This document shows positions 40,635-50,024 of a DNA stretch of 64,000 nt, one piece after another; position 1 is the first letter of the stretch; the number at the start of each line of letters is the position of its first letter. A program made the translations under genes and the position numbers. The DNA is from Bacillus marasmi (lineage in GTDB: Bacteria > Bacillota > Bacilli > Bacillales > Cytobacillaceae), in the NCBI RefSeq assembly GCF_902168435.1, contig NZ_LR656182.1:1-64000 (forward strand). The letters run 5' to 3'. The notes beneath the pieces were generated by a model, which saw only the letters and a program-made list of their open reading frames with translations, was not told where the DNA came from and ran no database searches.

Positions 40635-41625
40635 GAGTTTCTTTGGCTTCCATGTAGAGGGCTTGGATGAATTTTTTGATGTTGATGCGTGGTGGGGCGC
40701 TGGATGAGTCGCCTTTCCCTTGCAGCTCGAGCATCTTCAGCCGTATTTGTGAGTAGTCAAAGAAAGTAGCTGCATAATGTTCAAATTTAGGGTTTGCATA
40801 ATCAGTTACACCAAGTGCCGCGATGTGGTCGAAGGCTTGGTGAATGGTTCGACGGATCCGCTGCTCCCCTGCCTTTGTTTCTTTTTTAATTTCAATTGCT
40901 GTAACATTATTACCAAGCCGTTTTCTGACGATTTTTTCATATAAATCCTTCATCGAAGGTACGGACCGATTTCCCTCTGTTTCGGATTGGTACATCACAC
41001 TTAGGATATCAAGTAAATCTTTATTTCCGCTTTCGCCAATAATGCCAAGCTCAAGTAACACGTTTCTACCGGAGTTAATGAGAGCGTATAAATCACCGTT
41101 ACCTACACTTGTTCCTGGATGATTTCTAGTGCGAGAACTCCTATCATTTTTGAAAATCGAGCTAGATCTCGTTGTAGGGTGTGGTTCCTGCTTCTGCAGT
41201 CCCAGCCCACTTAAGGAATGTTGGATTTGCTGGATAGATTTTTGTAACAGCAGGTGTTCTGACGCCTTTTTAATAATACTGACCACTTCATGCCGATTGA
41301 TAGGCTTGGTAATATAATATTCAACGCCCAGTTCGTATGCCTCGGCAATCAAATCCTTCGTTTCCACCTGAGAAATCATGATGATTTTTCCAGAAAAGGA
41401 AGGGGCAATTTCGCGAACGGTCTCAATCCCATCCCGATTTGGCATGAGCAAATCAATCAACAATAAATCAATTCCATTAGCGGCAAGGATATCTGCATAA
41501 ACCTCTGAGCCATCTTCAGCCTCCCCTACAACAGTACCGAGTTCTTCGTCTTCAATGATATTGGCAAGCATCGCCCGTATTGGAACAGAATCATCTACAA
41601 TAAAAAATCTCATCGGTCTAATCAT
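40630..41625 (-). CDS. YcbB/GlnL-type response regulator
   Basis: This 331-residue protein has a receiver domain (5-125) with the phosphoacceptor Asp in LLLIDLLMPNRDG and K in YYITKPINRHE. A linker and a YcbB-type C-terminal domain (about 175-330) follow, with KRLGNNVTAIEIKKETKAGE and HIAALGVTDYANPKFEHYAA. B. subtilis GlnL (YcbB) of this architecture controls glutamine uptake and use. The sensor kinase gene overlaps by four bases (ATGA). ATG 41625 has AGGAG five bases before. The neighbouring Dcu transporter, aspartase and sdh genes are likely targets by context. Confidence 0.9.
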   Translation of the reverse strand: MIRPMRFFIVDDSVPIRAMLANIIEDEELGTVVGEAEDGSEVYADILAANGIDLLLIDLLMPNRDGIETVREIAPSFSGKIIMISQVETKDLIAEAYELGVEYYITKPINRHEVVSIIKKASEHLLLQKSIQQIQHSLSGLGLQKQEPHPTTRSSSIFKNDRSSRTRNHPGTSVGNGDLYALINSGRNVLLELGIIGESGNKDLLDILSVMYQSETEGNRSVPSMKDLYEKIVRKRLGNNVTAIEIKKETKAGEQRIRRTIHQAFDHIAALGVTDYANPKFEHYAATFFDYSQIRLKMLELQGKGDSSSAPPRINIKKFIQALYMEAKETL

Positions 41626-42893
41626 CCTTTCTCCTCTAATTTCTCGATTGGTAGGTGAATCACAAAGATTGTTGAGTAACGCTCTTTGCGGTCACAATCC
41701 TCTAAAGTGATGGTTCCGCCAATTTTCTCAATCATGTCTTTTACATATGAAAGGCCAATTCCGGAAGAGGCTTTTCCGGCAGGGTCAAACTTCGTCGTGA
41801 AGCCGGGCGAAAATATTAAGTCTCGGTTTCGTGCACTAATGCCAGGACCGTTATCCTTTACCTCAATTATTAGATTATCGAGATCGATTTTTGCTTCAAT
41901 ATTTATTTCTCCACTTTCCACAATCGCTTCCACAGCGTTGGCAACCAAGTTATTTATCAATGACATGAGCATAAACGTGTTATATCTTGGGTGGATGCCG
42001 ACAATATTGGGAATAAAGCGGATTTTTTTCTCGAGCATTGCGGCATAGCGTTCATTACCTGTAACCATCACATTGATAATCTCGTTGATTGGCATAAAAC
42101 TAGCCAGTTTCTCTTTTGCCATTAGCTTGGACAGACCAGCATAAATGCGCTGGTTATCCTTTTTAATTTCGTGAATTTCTCCAGCAAATTTCAGGGCAGT
42201 TTTGGCGAATTCATGCTGCTCGTTTGCTTTTAAATCACGGTAAAAGGAATAAGCAGAACTCGTCAGTTGTTCGGTATTTTCCATTGTTTTTTTTAGCTGA
42301 ATCATCTCGACATAAACATTAGAAACTTTAACAAGTATCTCTTCATTACGAAGACGCTGTGCAGATTCCGCAATGCGTGATTCTCTGATAACCAATAGGT
42401 TGAAAAATCCGAGTACGAAAAAGCTGCGAATAATCGCAATCCCTGCAATTGTAAAGGCTGTATCAAGTGTCATTGGTACATGTGAGTATAGCGAGCGGAT
42501 TCCCATTTCCGTTATTGTCGCGGCAATTTCGAGTAGAACTCCGAAAAGACCGATGAGCAATGGTCGATCGTATTTTTGATTTATTTTTAAAAAATGAAAC
42601 AAAGTTGCAAAAACAAAGTAATAGAAGAAAACAGGAAAATGGAGTTCTAATGCATTAAAAAAGGACATGTCCTCAAAAATCGTGCGGAGCATGATGCGGA
42701 ATAAAACCACTGAGCAACCTACATAAATCCCCGAAAGAATAGGTAGGATTTGACGGGACCATAATAAAAAGAAGAAAAAGACAGGTGTTCCTAAGCTTAC
42801 CCGCACATTTATCTCAAAAGGGTATAATTTCATCTCCCCTGCCAGCGGCACGGCAATTATCAATGCTATGTATAATAAAAATTTATGTTTCAT
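41622..42893 (-). CDS. YcbA/GlnK-type sensor histidine kinase
   Basis: This 423-residue protein has about six membrane helices (1-190), then a helical dimerisation region and a HATPase domain with the N box NLVANAVEAIVESG, G1 DNGPGIS, F FSPGFTTKF and G2 SSGIGLSYV. No classical H-box His is obvious, which fits the SpoOB-like GlnK/YcbA group. It pairs with the response regulator at 40630. ATG 42893 has GAGGTG six to eight bases upstream. The signal is presumably a dicarboxylate or amino acid, from context only. Confidence 0.88.
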   Translation of the reverse strand: MKHKFLLYIALIIAVPLAGEMKLYPFEINVRVSLGTPVFFFFLLWSRQILPILSGIYVGCSVVLFRIMLRTIFEDMSFFNALELHFPVFFYYFVFATLFHFLKINQKYDRPLLIGLFGVLLEIAATITEMGIRSLYSHVPMTLDTAFTIAGIAIIRSFFVLGFFNLLVIRESRIAESAQRLRNEEILVKVSNVYVEMIQLKKTMENTEQLTSSAYSFYRDLKANEQHEFAKTALKFAGEIHEIKKDNQRIYAGLSKLMAKEKLASFMPINEIINVMVTGNERYAAMLEKKIRFIPNIVGIHPRYNTFMLMSLINNLVANAVEAIVESGEINIEAKIDLDNLIIEVKDNGPGISARNRDLIFSPGFTTKFDPAGKASSGIGLSYVKDMIEKIGGTITLEDCDRKERYSTIFVIHLPIEKLEEKG

Positions 42894-43254
42894 TAATGCC
42901 ACCTCTTCTTATGGGAAAAGCTATTTGTCGTGTAGATGACAATATCATTTTAAGGGAATTAGCAACAATTCAAACCTACAATTATGACAAATTTATTAAG
43001 TTGTCGTTTGAGCTTGTTAGTTTCTGTAGTTTTTCGTAGGTCGACTATTATCCTAAAAACAAGCAAAGAGGACAGTTTCCCCTTTCTCACAATTAAGCAT
43101 TTCTGTTCTCTTGCTTGAAGTATTTTTTTAAAGAAAGAAGGTGGCTGGAGCTTTTTCAACATGATGGGCATCCTAGAATAGTCACAATGAAGCTTTAAAA
43201 ATAGTTTACTGCTCTAATATTTATTATTTCTTTTCTCACTTGGAGGGAGACAAC
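42894..43254. other. divergent regulatory region between the two-component genes and dcuB
   Basis: This 361-bp gap carries promoters for both directions. The imperfect inverted repeat TTGTC-N8-GACAA (42924-42941) and further GACAA/TTGTC copies near 42985 and 43004 are weak operator candidates. I saw no ORF with an RBS and no Fnr-type TGTGA-N6-TCACA site. Confidence 0.4.
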
Positions 43255-44568
43255 ATGTTCTGGATTCAATTTCTAATCGTGCTTGCCTGTATCTTTATCG
43301 GTGCGCGGCTTGGCGGTGTAGGTCTTGGTGTAATGGGTGGTGTCGGACTTGCCATTCTGGTATTCGTGTTTGGATTACAGCCAACATCAGCACCAATCGA
43401 CGTTATGTTAATGATTTTAGCAGTAGTAACTGCTGCTGGTGCTTTGCAAGCAGCAGGCGGTATGGATTACTTAGTATTCATTGCCGAAAAAGCACTTCGT
43501 AAAAATCCGAAGTGGATTACATTCATTGCACCAATGGTTACGTATATCTTCACTTTTTGTGCAGGTACAGGCCACGTTGCATATTCTGTTTTACCAGTTA
43601 TCGCAGAGGTTGCTCGTGAATCTGGGGTGCGCCCAGAGCGTCCAATGTCAATCGCTGTTATTGCTTCACAACAGGCGATTACAGCTAGTCCAATCTCAGC
43701 TGCAACTGTTGCATTACTCGCTTTATTAGCAGATTTCGATATTAACTTGCTTCAAATTATGCTTATCTGTGTTCCATCAACATTTATCGCTTGTATGATC
43801 GCAGCATTCGTTGCGAGCAAAAAGGGTAAAGAGCTTAATATGGACGCTGAATATTTAAACCGTCTTGAAGCTGGTCTTGCTCCAATTAAAAAGGATAAGA
43901 AGGCTTACGCTCCAAAAGCAGGCGCTAAATTGTCAGTTATATTTTTCTTAACAGCTGCAATCCTTGTTGTACTACTTGGTTCAATCGAAGAGTTACGTCC
44001 TGGTTGGGAAGTTGAAGGGGTATTCACTCGTATGGGAATGCCTGCAGCAATCGAAATTGTTATGTTAACTATTTCAGCTTTAATGCTTATTTTCTGTAAG
44101 CCAAATGTAGATGAAATTGTAAATGGTAGCGTATTTAAAGCTGGTGCTACTGCAGTTGTAGCGATATTCGGTATTGCTTGGATGGGTGATACATTCTTCG
44201 CTGGCAACATGGAATTAATCTCTGGTAGCATTTCTGATTTAGTAACAGCAGCTCCATGGTTATTCGCAATTGCATTGTTTGCACTATCTATTCTTTTATA
44301 CAGCCAAGCAGCAACAGTTCGTACACTTATGCCACTTGGAATTACACTAGGTATCAACCCGGCTTTATTGATTGCAATGTTCCCAGCTGTAAACGGATAT
44401 TTCTTCATTCCAAACTATCCAACAGTTGTAGCAGCAATCAACTTCGACCGTACTGGAACTACAGGTATTGGGAAATACATCCTTAACCACAGCTTCATGG
44501 TACCAGGCTTAATCGCAACAGCTGGAGCCGTCATCATCGGTATCCTCCTAAGCATGGTCGTCCTTTAA
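43255..44568 (+). CDS. dcuB: Dcu-family anaerobic C4-dicarboxylate transporter
   Basis: This protein of about 437 residues is entirely membrane-embedded with 10-12 helices. The family-typical segments are GGVGLGVMGGVGLAILVFVF, TFCAGTGHVAYSVLPVIAEV and the late YPTVVAAINFDRTGTTGIGK. DcuA/DcuB proteins exchange fumarate, malate or aspartate for succinate during fumarate respiration. The aspartase gene downstream strongly supports this; A versus B type cannot be decided. ATG 43255 follows GGAGGGAG. A palindrome cluster and terminator follow. Confidence 0.9.
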   Translation: MFWIQFLIVLACIFIGARLGGVGLGVMGGVGLAILVFVFGLQPTSAPIDVMLMILAVVTAAGALQAAGGMDYLVFIAEKALRKNPKWITFIAPMVTYIFTFCAGTGHVAYSVLPVIAEVARESGVRPERPMSIAVIASQQAITASPISAATVALLALLADFDINLLQIMLICVPSTFIACMIAAFVASKKGKELNMDAEYLNRLEAGLAPIKKDKKAYAPKAGAKLSVIFFLTAAILVVLLGSIEELRPGWEVEGVFTRMGMPAAIEIVMLTISALMLIFCKPNVDEIVNGSVFKAGATAVVAIFGIAWMGDTFFAGNMELISGSISDLVTAAPWLFAIALFALSILLYSQAATVRTLMPLGITLGINPALLIAMFPAVNGYFFIPNYPTVVAAINFDRTGTTGIGKYILNHSFMVPGLIATAGAVIIGILLSMVVL

Positions 44569-44700
44569 AGCACTGGGGGCCTGTCCCCCATTGGAGTAAA
44601 GCGTTGAAGCACTGGGGGCCTGACCCCCAACGGAGTAAAGCGTTGAAGCAATGGGGAACAGTCCCCCATCACAGTAAAGCATTAAAGTTACCCTGGGGGT
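44566..44700. repeat. cluster of four degenerate family B palindromes
   Basis: Consecutive cores CTGGGGGCCTGTCCCCCA, CTGGGGGCCTGACCCCCA, ATGGGGAACAGTCCCCCA and CCTGGGGGTCAGG are separated by TTGGAGTAAAGCGTTGAAG-like linkers at about 43-bp steps. They are related to the perfect palindromes at 40586 and 49702. The cluster lies between dcuB and aspA. Confidence 0.85.
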
Positions 44701-44744
44701 CAGGCGCAATGCCATGAGTGAAAACTTGCCTTTCCCCCATTTTC

Positions 44745-44783
44745 CGCGAGGGGACGACCCCCAAATGTTCCCCTCGCATTTTT
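44745..44783 (+). terminator. terminator or attenuator between dcuB and aspA
   Basis: GCGAGGGG / CCCCTCGC form an 8-bp stem, followed by ATTTTT. It lies about 70 bases before the aspA RBS. Confidence 0.75.
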
Positions 44784-44853
44784 ACGATGTTTGAACTGAG
44801 CGGTAGTTCAACAAGAACTGCTGCTCTCCAATGATAAATAGGAGATGAATGAA

Positions 44854-46311
44854 ATGAAAGAATTATTCCGCATCGAAAAAGATTTTCTAGGTGAAAAACA
44901 GGTACCGATTGACGCTTATTATGGTGTACAAACGATGCGTGCAATTGAAAACTTTCCCATCACTGGTTATCAAATTGATGAAGCATTAATTATCGCTATG
45001 GCAGTTGTAAAAAAAGCGGCTGCACTTGCAAATGCAGACATTGGTCAGTTAGACCGTGAAATTGCTGATGCGATCTCAGCAGCAGCTCAAGAAGTCGTTC
45101 AAGGTCACCTTCATGATCAATTTATCGTTGATCCAATCCAAGGTGGAGCAGGAACTTCAATCAACATGAACACGAATGAGGTTATTGCAAACCGTGCCCT
45201 TGAATTGCTTGGTGAAGCTAAAGGGAATTACAAAAAAATCAGTCCGAACTCACACGTGAATATGGCGCAGTCAACTAATGATGCTTTCCCAACTGCGATT
45301 CACTTATCTGCGTTGGCAAGATTAGATGTATTACTTGAAGCGATGTCAGAGCTTCATCAAGAGTTCATGAACAAGGCACGTGAGTTTGACGGAATCATTA
45401 AAATGGGCCGTACTCACTTACAGGACGCTGTGCCAATTCGTCTTGGTCAAGAATTTGAAGCATATGCTCGCGTCTTAGAACGTGATATCAATCGTATTGA
45501 AGCAACTCGCGAACACTTAATGGAAGTAAATATGGGTGCTACTGCAGTCGGAACAGGCTTAAATGCTGACCCTGATTACATCAAAAAGGCAGTTCAATAT
45601 TTAGCAACCTTCACAGGCTATCCCTTAAAAGGCGCAGAAAATCTAGTAGATGGCACACAAAATACAGATTGCTATATTGAAGTATCCGGAGCATTAAAGA
45701 TTTGTATGCTCAATATGTCTAAAATCGCTAATGATTTACGGATGATGGCATCAGGCCCACGCTGTGGCTTAGGTGAAATTAACCTGCCAGCTCGCCAACC
45801 AGGTTCATCCATCATGCCAGGAAAAGTTAACCCAGTAATGGCAGAAGTACTAAACCAAAGTGCTTTCCAAGTAGTTGGAAACGATTTAACCATCAGCATG
45901 GCTTCTGAAGCTGGCCAATTTGAATTAAATGTTATGGAACCAGTAATTGTCTTTAACCTTCTACAATCTATTAAAATCATGACTAACGTGTTTACAGTAT
46001 TCCGTACCCACTGCTTAAGCGGAATTACCGCAAATGAACAACGCATGGCAGCTTATGTTGAAAATAGTGTCGGTGTTATCACAGCCATTAACCCACATGT
46101 TGGTTATGAAACGGCTGCATCTATTGCCCGTGAAGCGATTGTCAGCGGACGACCAGTTAGCGAAATCGTATTAGAGCGAGAGGTTTTAACAAAAGAGGAC
46201 TTAGATGTCATTCTAAATCCATTTGAAATGACTCATCCGGGTATTTCTGGGAAAAGCTTATTGGACGCGAAAAAGAAAGAAGTTGAAGAGCAAGATCTTG
46301 TAACTTCTTGA
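44854..46311 (+). CDS. aspA: aspartate ammonia-lyase
   Basis: This protein of about 485 residues belongs to the fumarase/aspartase superfamily. It has the signature GSSIMPGKVNPVM (mobile loop), GTSINMNTNEVIANRA and the substrate-binding TNDAFPTA. It converts aspartate to fumarate and ammonia. Between a Dcu antiporter and sdhCAB it would supply fumarate as electron acceptor. ATG 44854 has GGAG nine bases before; ATG 44845 overlaps the RBS. Confidence 0.93.
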   Translation: MKELFRIEKDFLGEKQVPIDAYYGVQTMRAIENFPITGYQIDEALIIAMAVVKKAAALANADIGQLDREIADAISAAAQEVVQGHLHDQFIVDPIQGGAGTSINMNTNEVIANRALELLGEAKGNYKKISPNSHVNMAQSTNDAFPTAIHLSALARLDVLLEAMSELHQEFMNKAREFDGIIKMGRTHLQDAVPIRLGQEFEAYARVLERDINRIEATREHLMEVNMGATAVGTGLNADPDYIKKAVQYLATFTGYPLKGAENLVDGTQNTDCYIEVSGALKICMLNMSKIANDLRMMASGPRCGLGEINLPARQPGSSIMPGKVNPVMAEVLNQSAFQVVGNDLTISMASEAGQFELNVMEPVIVFNLLQSIKIMTNVFTVFRTHCLSGITANEQRMAAYVENSVGVITAINPHVGYETAASIAREAIVSGRPVSEIVLEREVLTKEDLDVILNPFEMTHPGISGKSLLDAKKKEVEEQDLVTS

Positions 46312-46336
46312 GATAAATAATTAAGAATATTGGTGA

Positions 46337-46366
46337 AGCCAGCGCTAGCTACTACTAGCGTTGGCT
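46337..46366 (+). terminator. hairpin after aspA
   Basis: AGCCAGCGCTAG / CTAGCGTTGGCT form a 12-bp stem with a six-base loop. There is no real T-run, so termination may be partial. Confidence 0.55.
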
Positions 46367-46404
46367 ATAAACATTATATAGACTGCTAGATTACGAGTAA
46401 AAAC

Positions 46405-46443
46405 TTGCAAGATTTTTATGAAAATGAAATCCTGCAAGATTTT
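46405..46443 (+). promoter_or_regulatory. direct-repeat operator candidate before sdhC
   Basis: TGCAAGATTTT occurs at 46406 and again at 46433, 27 bp apart, about 70 bases before sdhC. It is a possible binding site of the nearby YcbB-like regulator or another activator. Confidence 0.4.
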
Positions 46444-46512
46444 ACAAAAAAGAAAACTGCAATTATGAGAAAAAACACCACTAGAAGCACAAAAAAAGGA
46501 GGCAGTAAGGCG

Positions 46513-47127
46513 ATGGAGCGAGGAAAGAATCAGCATCTCTACCGAAAGCTTCACTCCCTGTCAGGAATCATTCCAGTTGGGATTTTCCTAATGGTTCACT
46601 TATTTGTGAACTATACAGTTACATGGGGGACAGATGCATATAACACAGCCGCAGGAGTAATGGGGAATTTACCATTTAAAATATTCTTAGAGGCATTTAT
46701 TATTTTTATTCCGATGTATTTTCACGCTATTTATGGAGTTTATATTGCATTCCAAGCAAAAAACAATGTTGGTCGCTATAGCTATGTGAGAAATTGGAAA
46801 TTTTATTTACAACGCTTATCTGGTGTCATTATGCTTATCTTTGTTACTTGGCATATTTGGGAAACGAAGATACAAGTAGATTTCTTTGGAGCAGAGGCCA
46901 ACTTTAATTTAATGGCTGGAATCGTTGATAATCCATTGTCATTAGCTCTTTATATTATTGGAATTGTTGCTTCTGTATTCCACTTTGCTAACGGAGTTTG
47001 GACTTTCCTTATCACTTGGGGAATCACCGTTTCACCAAAATCTCAGAAGATATTCTCTTATATTTCAATCGGAATTTTTATTGTCCTATCTTATATTGGC
47101 ATCCGCGCTATTCTAGCATTTGCCTAG
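46513..47127 (+). CDS. sdhC: succinate dehydrogenase/fumarate reductase cytochrome b558
   Basis: This 204-residue protein has five membrane helices and His residues for two haems (RKLHSLSGI, MVHLFVNY, MYFHAIYGVY, VTWHIWET, VFHFANGVW). It is close to B. subtilis SdhC. It anchors SdhA/SdhB and passes electrons to or from menaquinone. ATG 46513 has GGAGG ten bases before; longer N-terminal frames are not family-like. Start of sdhCAB. Confidence 0.93.
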   Translation: MERGKNQHLYRKLHSLSGIIPVGIFLMVHLFVNYTVTWGTDAYNTAAGVMGNLPFKIFLEAFIIFIPMYFHAIYGVYIAFQAKNNVGRYSYVRNWKFYLQRLSGVIMLIFVTWHIWETKIQVDFFGAEANFNLMAGIVDNPLSLALYIIGIVASVFHFANGVWTFLITWGITVSPKSQKIFSYISIGIFIVLSYIGIRAILAFA

Positions 47128-47180
47128 ATATGAATTATGAACGGAATTTTGTCTAACACAAAAAATGGAGGTAGACGCAG

Positions 47181-48944
47181 ATGACGAAAGGCAAAATTGT
47201 CATTGTTGGTGGTGGTTTAGCAGGCTTAATGGCTGCTATCAAAATCGCTGAATCAGGTACAAAGGTAGATTTATTTTCGCTCGTGCCGGTAAAACGATCC
47301 CACTCTGTTTGTGCACAAGGTGGCATTAACGGTGCGGTTAATACAAAAGGGGAGAATGATTCTCCATGGGAGCATTTTGATGATTCCGTGTACGGTGGTG
47401 ACTTCCTCGCGAATCAGCCCCCGGTAAAAGCTATGTGTGAGGCTGCACCAAAAATCATTCATATGTTCGATCGTATGGGAGTAATGTTTAACCGTACTCC
47501 AGAAGGTTTACTAGATTTCCGTCGCTTTGGTGGTACGCAGCACCATAGAACAGCATTTGCAGGAGCGACAACTGGTCAGCAGTTATTATATGCATTAGAT
47601 GAGCAAGTACGGAAATACGAAGTAGCTGGATTAGTGGAAAAATTTGAAAGCTGGGAATTCGTATCATCTGTTATTGATAACGATGGGGTTTGTCGTGGTA
47701 TTACCGCCCAAAACTTACGGACGATGGAATTGAAAGCTTTCCGTGCTGATGCCGTTATCATGGCAACAGGTGGACTTGGCGTTATTTTTGGAAAGTCAAC
47801 TAACTCAACCATCAATACTGGTTATGCTGCTGCAAGATTGTACGAGCAAGGTGCTTATTTTGCAAATGGTGAATTCATCCAAATTCATCCAACTGCCATC
47901 CCTGGCGATGATAAAAATCGCTTAATGAGTGAGTCGGCACGCGGTGAAGGTGGACGTGTTTGGACATATAAAAATGGTAAACCATGGTACTTCCTTGAAG
48001 AAAAATACCCGGCTTACGGAAACCTCGTACCTCGTGATATCGCGACTCGAGAAATTTTCGATGTGTGTGTAAATCAAAAGCTGGGAATTGATGGGGAAAA
48101 TAAAGTATATCTAGACCTTTCTCATATTGATTCGCATCAGCTGGATATTAAACTTGGTGGAATCATGGAGATTTATGAAAAATTCGTTGGTGAGGATCCG
48201 CGTAAGGTACCAATGAAAATTTTCCCAGGTGTGCACTATTCTATGGGCGGACTGTGGGTTGATTTTAACCAACAAACAAGCATTCCTGGTTTGTTTGCAG
48301 CTGGTGAATGCGATTATTCTCAGCACGGTGCAAACCGACTTGGTGCAAACTCGCTATTATCGGCGGTTTATGGTGGTATGGCTGCTGGTCCGGCAGCGTT
48401 GGAGTATATTAAAGGCTTAACTAAGTCAGCTGATGATGTGTCGTCAACCGTTTTTGATTGTCAAATTGACGAAGACCAACAGCGTTATAGCTCAATTTTA
48501 TCGATGAATGGAAATGAAAATGCTTATCTGCTTCATAAAGAGCTTGGTGAATTAATGACCGATAATGTGACGGTTGTTCGTGAAAATAAAAAATTACAAA
48601 TGACTTATGACAAGCTTCAGGATTTTGTCGAGAGATATAAGCGCATTAACATTGAGGATACGGCAAAATGGAGCAATTCGAGCACGTCATTCGTTCGCCA
48701 GCTAGAAGGAATGATTAACTTGGCACAAGTGATTACGCTTGGTGCGTTGAACCGTAATGAAAGCCGTGGTGCTCACTATAAGCCAGAGTTTCCAGATCGT
48801 AATGATGAAGATTGGTTAAAGACAACGATGGCTAAATACAATCCAAAAACTGGTCAGCCTGAGCTATCTTATGAAGCGGTTGATACTTCATTAATTAAAC
48901 CGCGGAAACGGGATTATACGAAGGCGAAGAAAGGAGCGAAGTAA
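47181..48944 (+). CDS. sdhA: succinate dehydrogenase/fumarate reductase flavoprotein
   Basis: This 587-residue protein has the FAD-binding GGGLAGLMAAIK, the covalent-FAD His region (RSHSVCAQGGINGAV), the substrate-site HPTAIPG and RGEGGRVW, and the late HYSMGGLWVD and GANRLGANSLLSAVYGG. It interconverts succinate and fumarate at the cytoplasmic face. RBS GGAGG precedes ATG 47181. The direction in vivo cannot be read from sequence; with aspA and dcuB nearby, fumarate reduction is plausible. Confidence 0.95.
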   Translation: MTKGKIVIVGGGLAGLMAAIKIAESGTKVDLFSLVPVKRSHSVCAQGGINGAVNTKGENDSPWEHFDDSVYGGDFLANQPPVKAMCEAAPKIIHMFDRMGVMFNRTPEGLLDFRRFGGTQHHRTAFAGATTGQQLLYALDEQVRKYEVAGLVEKFESWEFVSSVIDNDGVCRGITAQNLRTMELKAFRADAVIMATGGLGVIFGKSTNSTINTGYAAARLYEQGAYFANGEFIQIHPTAIPGDDKNRLMSESARGEGGRVWTYKNGKPWYFLEEKYPAYGNLVPRDIATREIFDVCVNQKLGIDGENKVYLDLSHIDSHQLDIKLGGIMEIYEKFVGEDPRKVPMKIFPGVHYSMGGLWVDFNQQTSIPGLFAAGECDYSQHGANRLGANSLLSAVYGGMAAGPAALEYIKGLTKSADDVSSTVFDCQIDEDQQRYSSILSMNGNENAYLLHKELGELMTDNVTVVRENKKLQMTYDKLQDFVERYKRINIEDTAKWSNSSTSFVRQLEGMINLAQVITLGALNRNESRGAHYKPEFPDRNDEDWLKTTMAKYNPKTGQPELSYEAVDTSLIKPRKRDYTKAKKGAK

Positions 48945-48946
48945 TC

Positions 48947-49699
48947 ATGGCGGGAAATGGCAAAACAATTAAATTGATTATTAAACGGCAAAAAGATGGA
49001 AATTCACAAGCCTATGTAGAAGAGTTTCAGGTGCCCTATCGTCCCAATATGAACATTATTTCAGCTCTCATCGAAATTCAGAGAAATCCTGTTAACGCAA
49101 AGGGCGAGGAGTCCACACCAGTCAATTGGGAGTCCGTTTGTTTGGAAGAGGTTTGCGGCGCTTGTTCAATGGTTATTAATGGTAAGCCACGCCAAGCCTG
49201 CTCATCATTAATCGACCAGCTTGAGCAACCGATTCGGATTGAGCCATTGAGTACGTTTCCGGTTATCCGGGATTTAGTGGTTGACCGCTCACGCATGTTT
49301 GATTCATTGAAAAAAGTGAAGGCGTGGGTTCCGATTGATGGAACGCATGACTTAGGTCCTGGTCCAAGAATGCCGGAAAATACACGCCAATGGGCGTATG
49401 AATTGTCCAAGTGTATGACCTGTGGCTGCTGTCTCGAGGCGTGTCCGAATGTAAATGACCATTCGCCGTTTATGGGCCCGGCGCCAATGTCTCAGGTTCG
49501 TTTGTTTAATACGCATCCAACAGGTGCGATGCATAAAGAAGAAAGATTAGACGCAATTATGGGTGAAGGCGGAATTACAACCTGTGGTAACTCACAAAAC
49601 TGCGTTGAGGTTTGTCCAAAGGGAATCGAACTAACAACCTCACTAGCAGCCCTAAACCGCCAAGTCACACTATACTCATTCAAAAGATTCTTCGGTTAA
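48947..49699 (+). CDS. sdhB: succinate dehydrogenase/fumarate reductase iron-sulfur subunit
   Basis: This 250-residue protein has the [2Fe-2S] ligands in CLEEVCGACSM...QAC, [4Fe-4S] ligands in CMTCGCCLEACP, and [3Fe-4S] ligands in CGNSQNCVEVCPKGI. It conducts electrons between SdhA and SdhC. ATG 48947 begins two bases after the sdhA stop, with AAGGAG before it. It is the last gene of the operon and is followed by a perfect palindrome. Confidence 0.95.
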   Translation: MAGNGKTIKLIIKRQKDGNSQAYVEEFQVPYRPNMNIISALIEIQRNPVNAKGEESTPVNWESVCLEEVCGACSMVINGKPRQACSSLIDQLEQPIRIEPLSTFPVIRDLVVDRSRMFDSLKKVKAWVPIDGTHDLGPGPRMPENTRQWAYELSKCMTCGCCLEACPNVNDHSPFMGPAPMSQVRLFNTHPTGAMHKEERLDAIMGEGGITTCGNSQNCVEVCPKGIELTTSLAALNRQVTLYSFKRFFG

Positions 49700-49701
49700 C
49701 G

Positions 49702-49747
49702 CGTTAAAGCGGTGGGGGACAGTCCCCCACCGCTTTGCTGTGTTAAA
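49702..49747. repeat. perfect palindrome, family B copy
   Basis: GTTAAAGCGGTGGGGGAC-AGT-CCCCCACCGCTTT continues to TGTGTTAAAGC. It lies between the convergent sdhB and DUF2892 genes. Confidence 0.9.
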
Positions 49748-49754
49748 GCCGAAG

Positions 49755-49943
49755 TTATTTTTTGCAGGTGTTTATTTTTAGTAGTGGATAAAACGGGCAG
49801 AAGCGTATTGCTGCCGTTGCGATAAATACGATACCAAGAATCCCAAAATATTTTACATTACCATCAAGTAGGAATAACCCCAACAGAAGAACTCCCAATA
49901 CGAAACGTAATACTCGATCTGTCCCACCGACATTTGCTTTCAT
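49755..49943 (-). CDS. DUF2892 small membrane protein
   Basis: This 62-residue protein starts MKANVGGTDRVLRFVLG, has two membrane helices, and ends FCPFYPLLKINTCKK. This is the N-x-GxxDRxxR...CPxY pattern of DUF2892, often found near rhodanese or sulfur-related genes. Function unknown. ATG 49943 follows GGGGGCTGGG. It lies downstream of the Crp/Fnr gene on the same strand and may be co-transcribed. Confidence 0.8.
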   Translation of the reverse strand: MKANVGGTDRVLRFVLGVLLLGLFLLDGNVKYFGILGIVFIATAAIRFCPFYPLLKINTCKK

Positions 49944-50024
49944 TTTCCCAGCCCCCAAATATCTAAATTGTTAGAAATAATGATAAGCTGAGGCTTTACG
50001 TTTTTCCGTAACTAAGTCACATAT

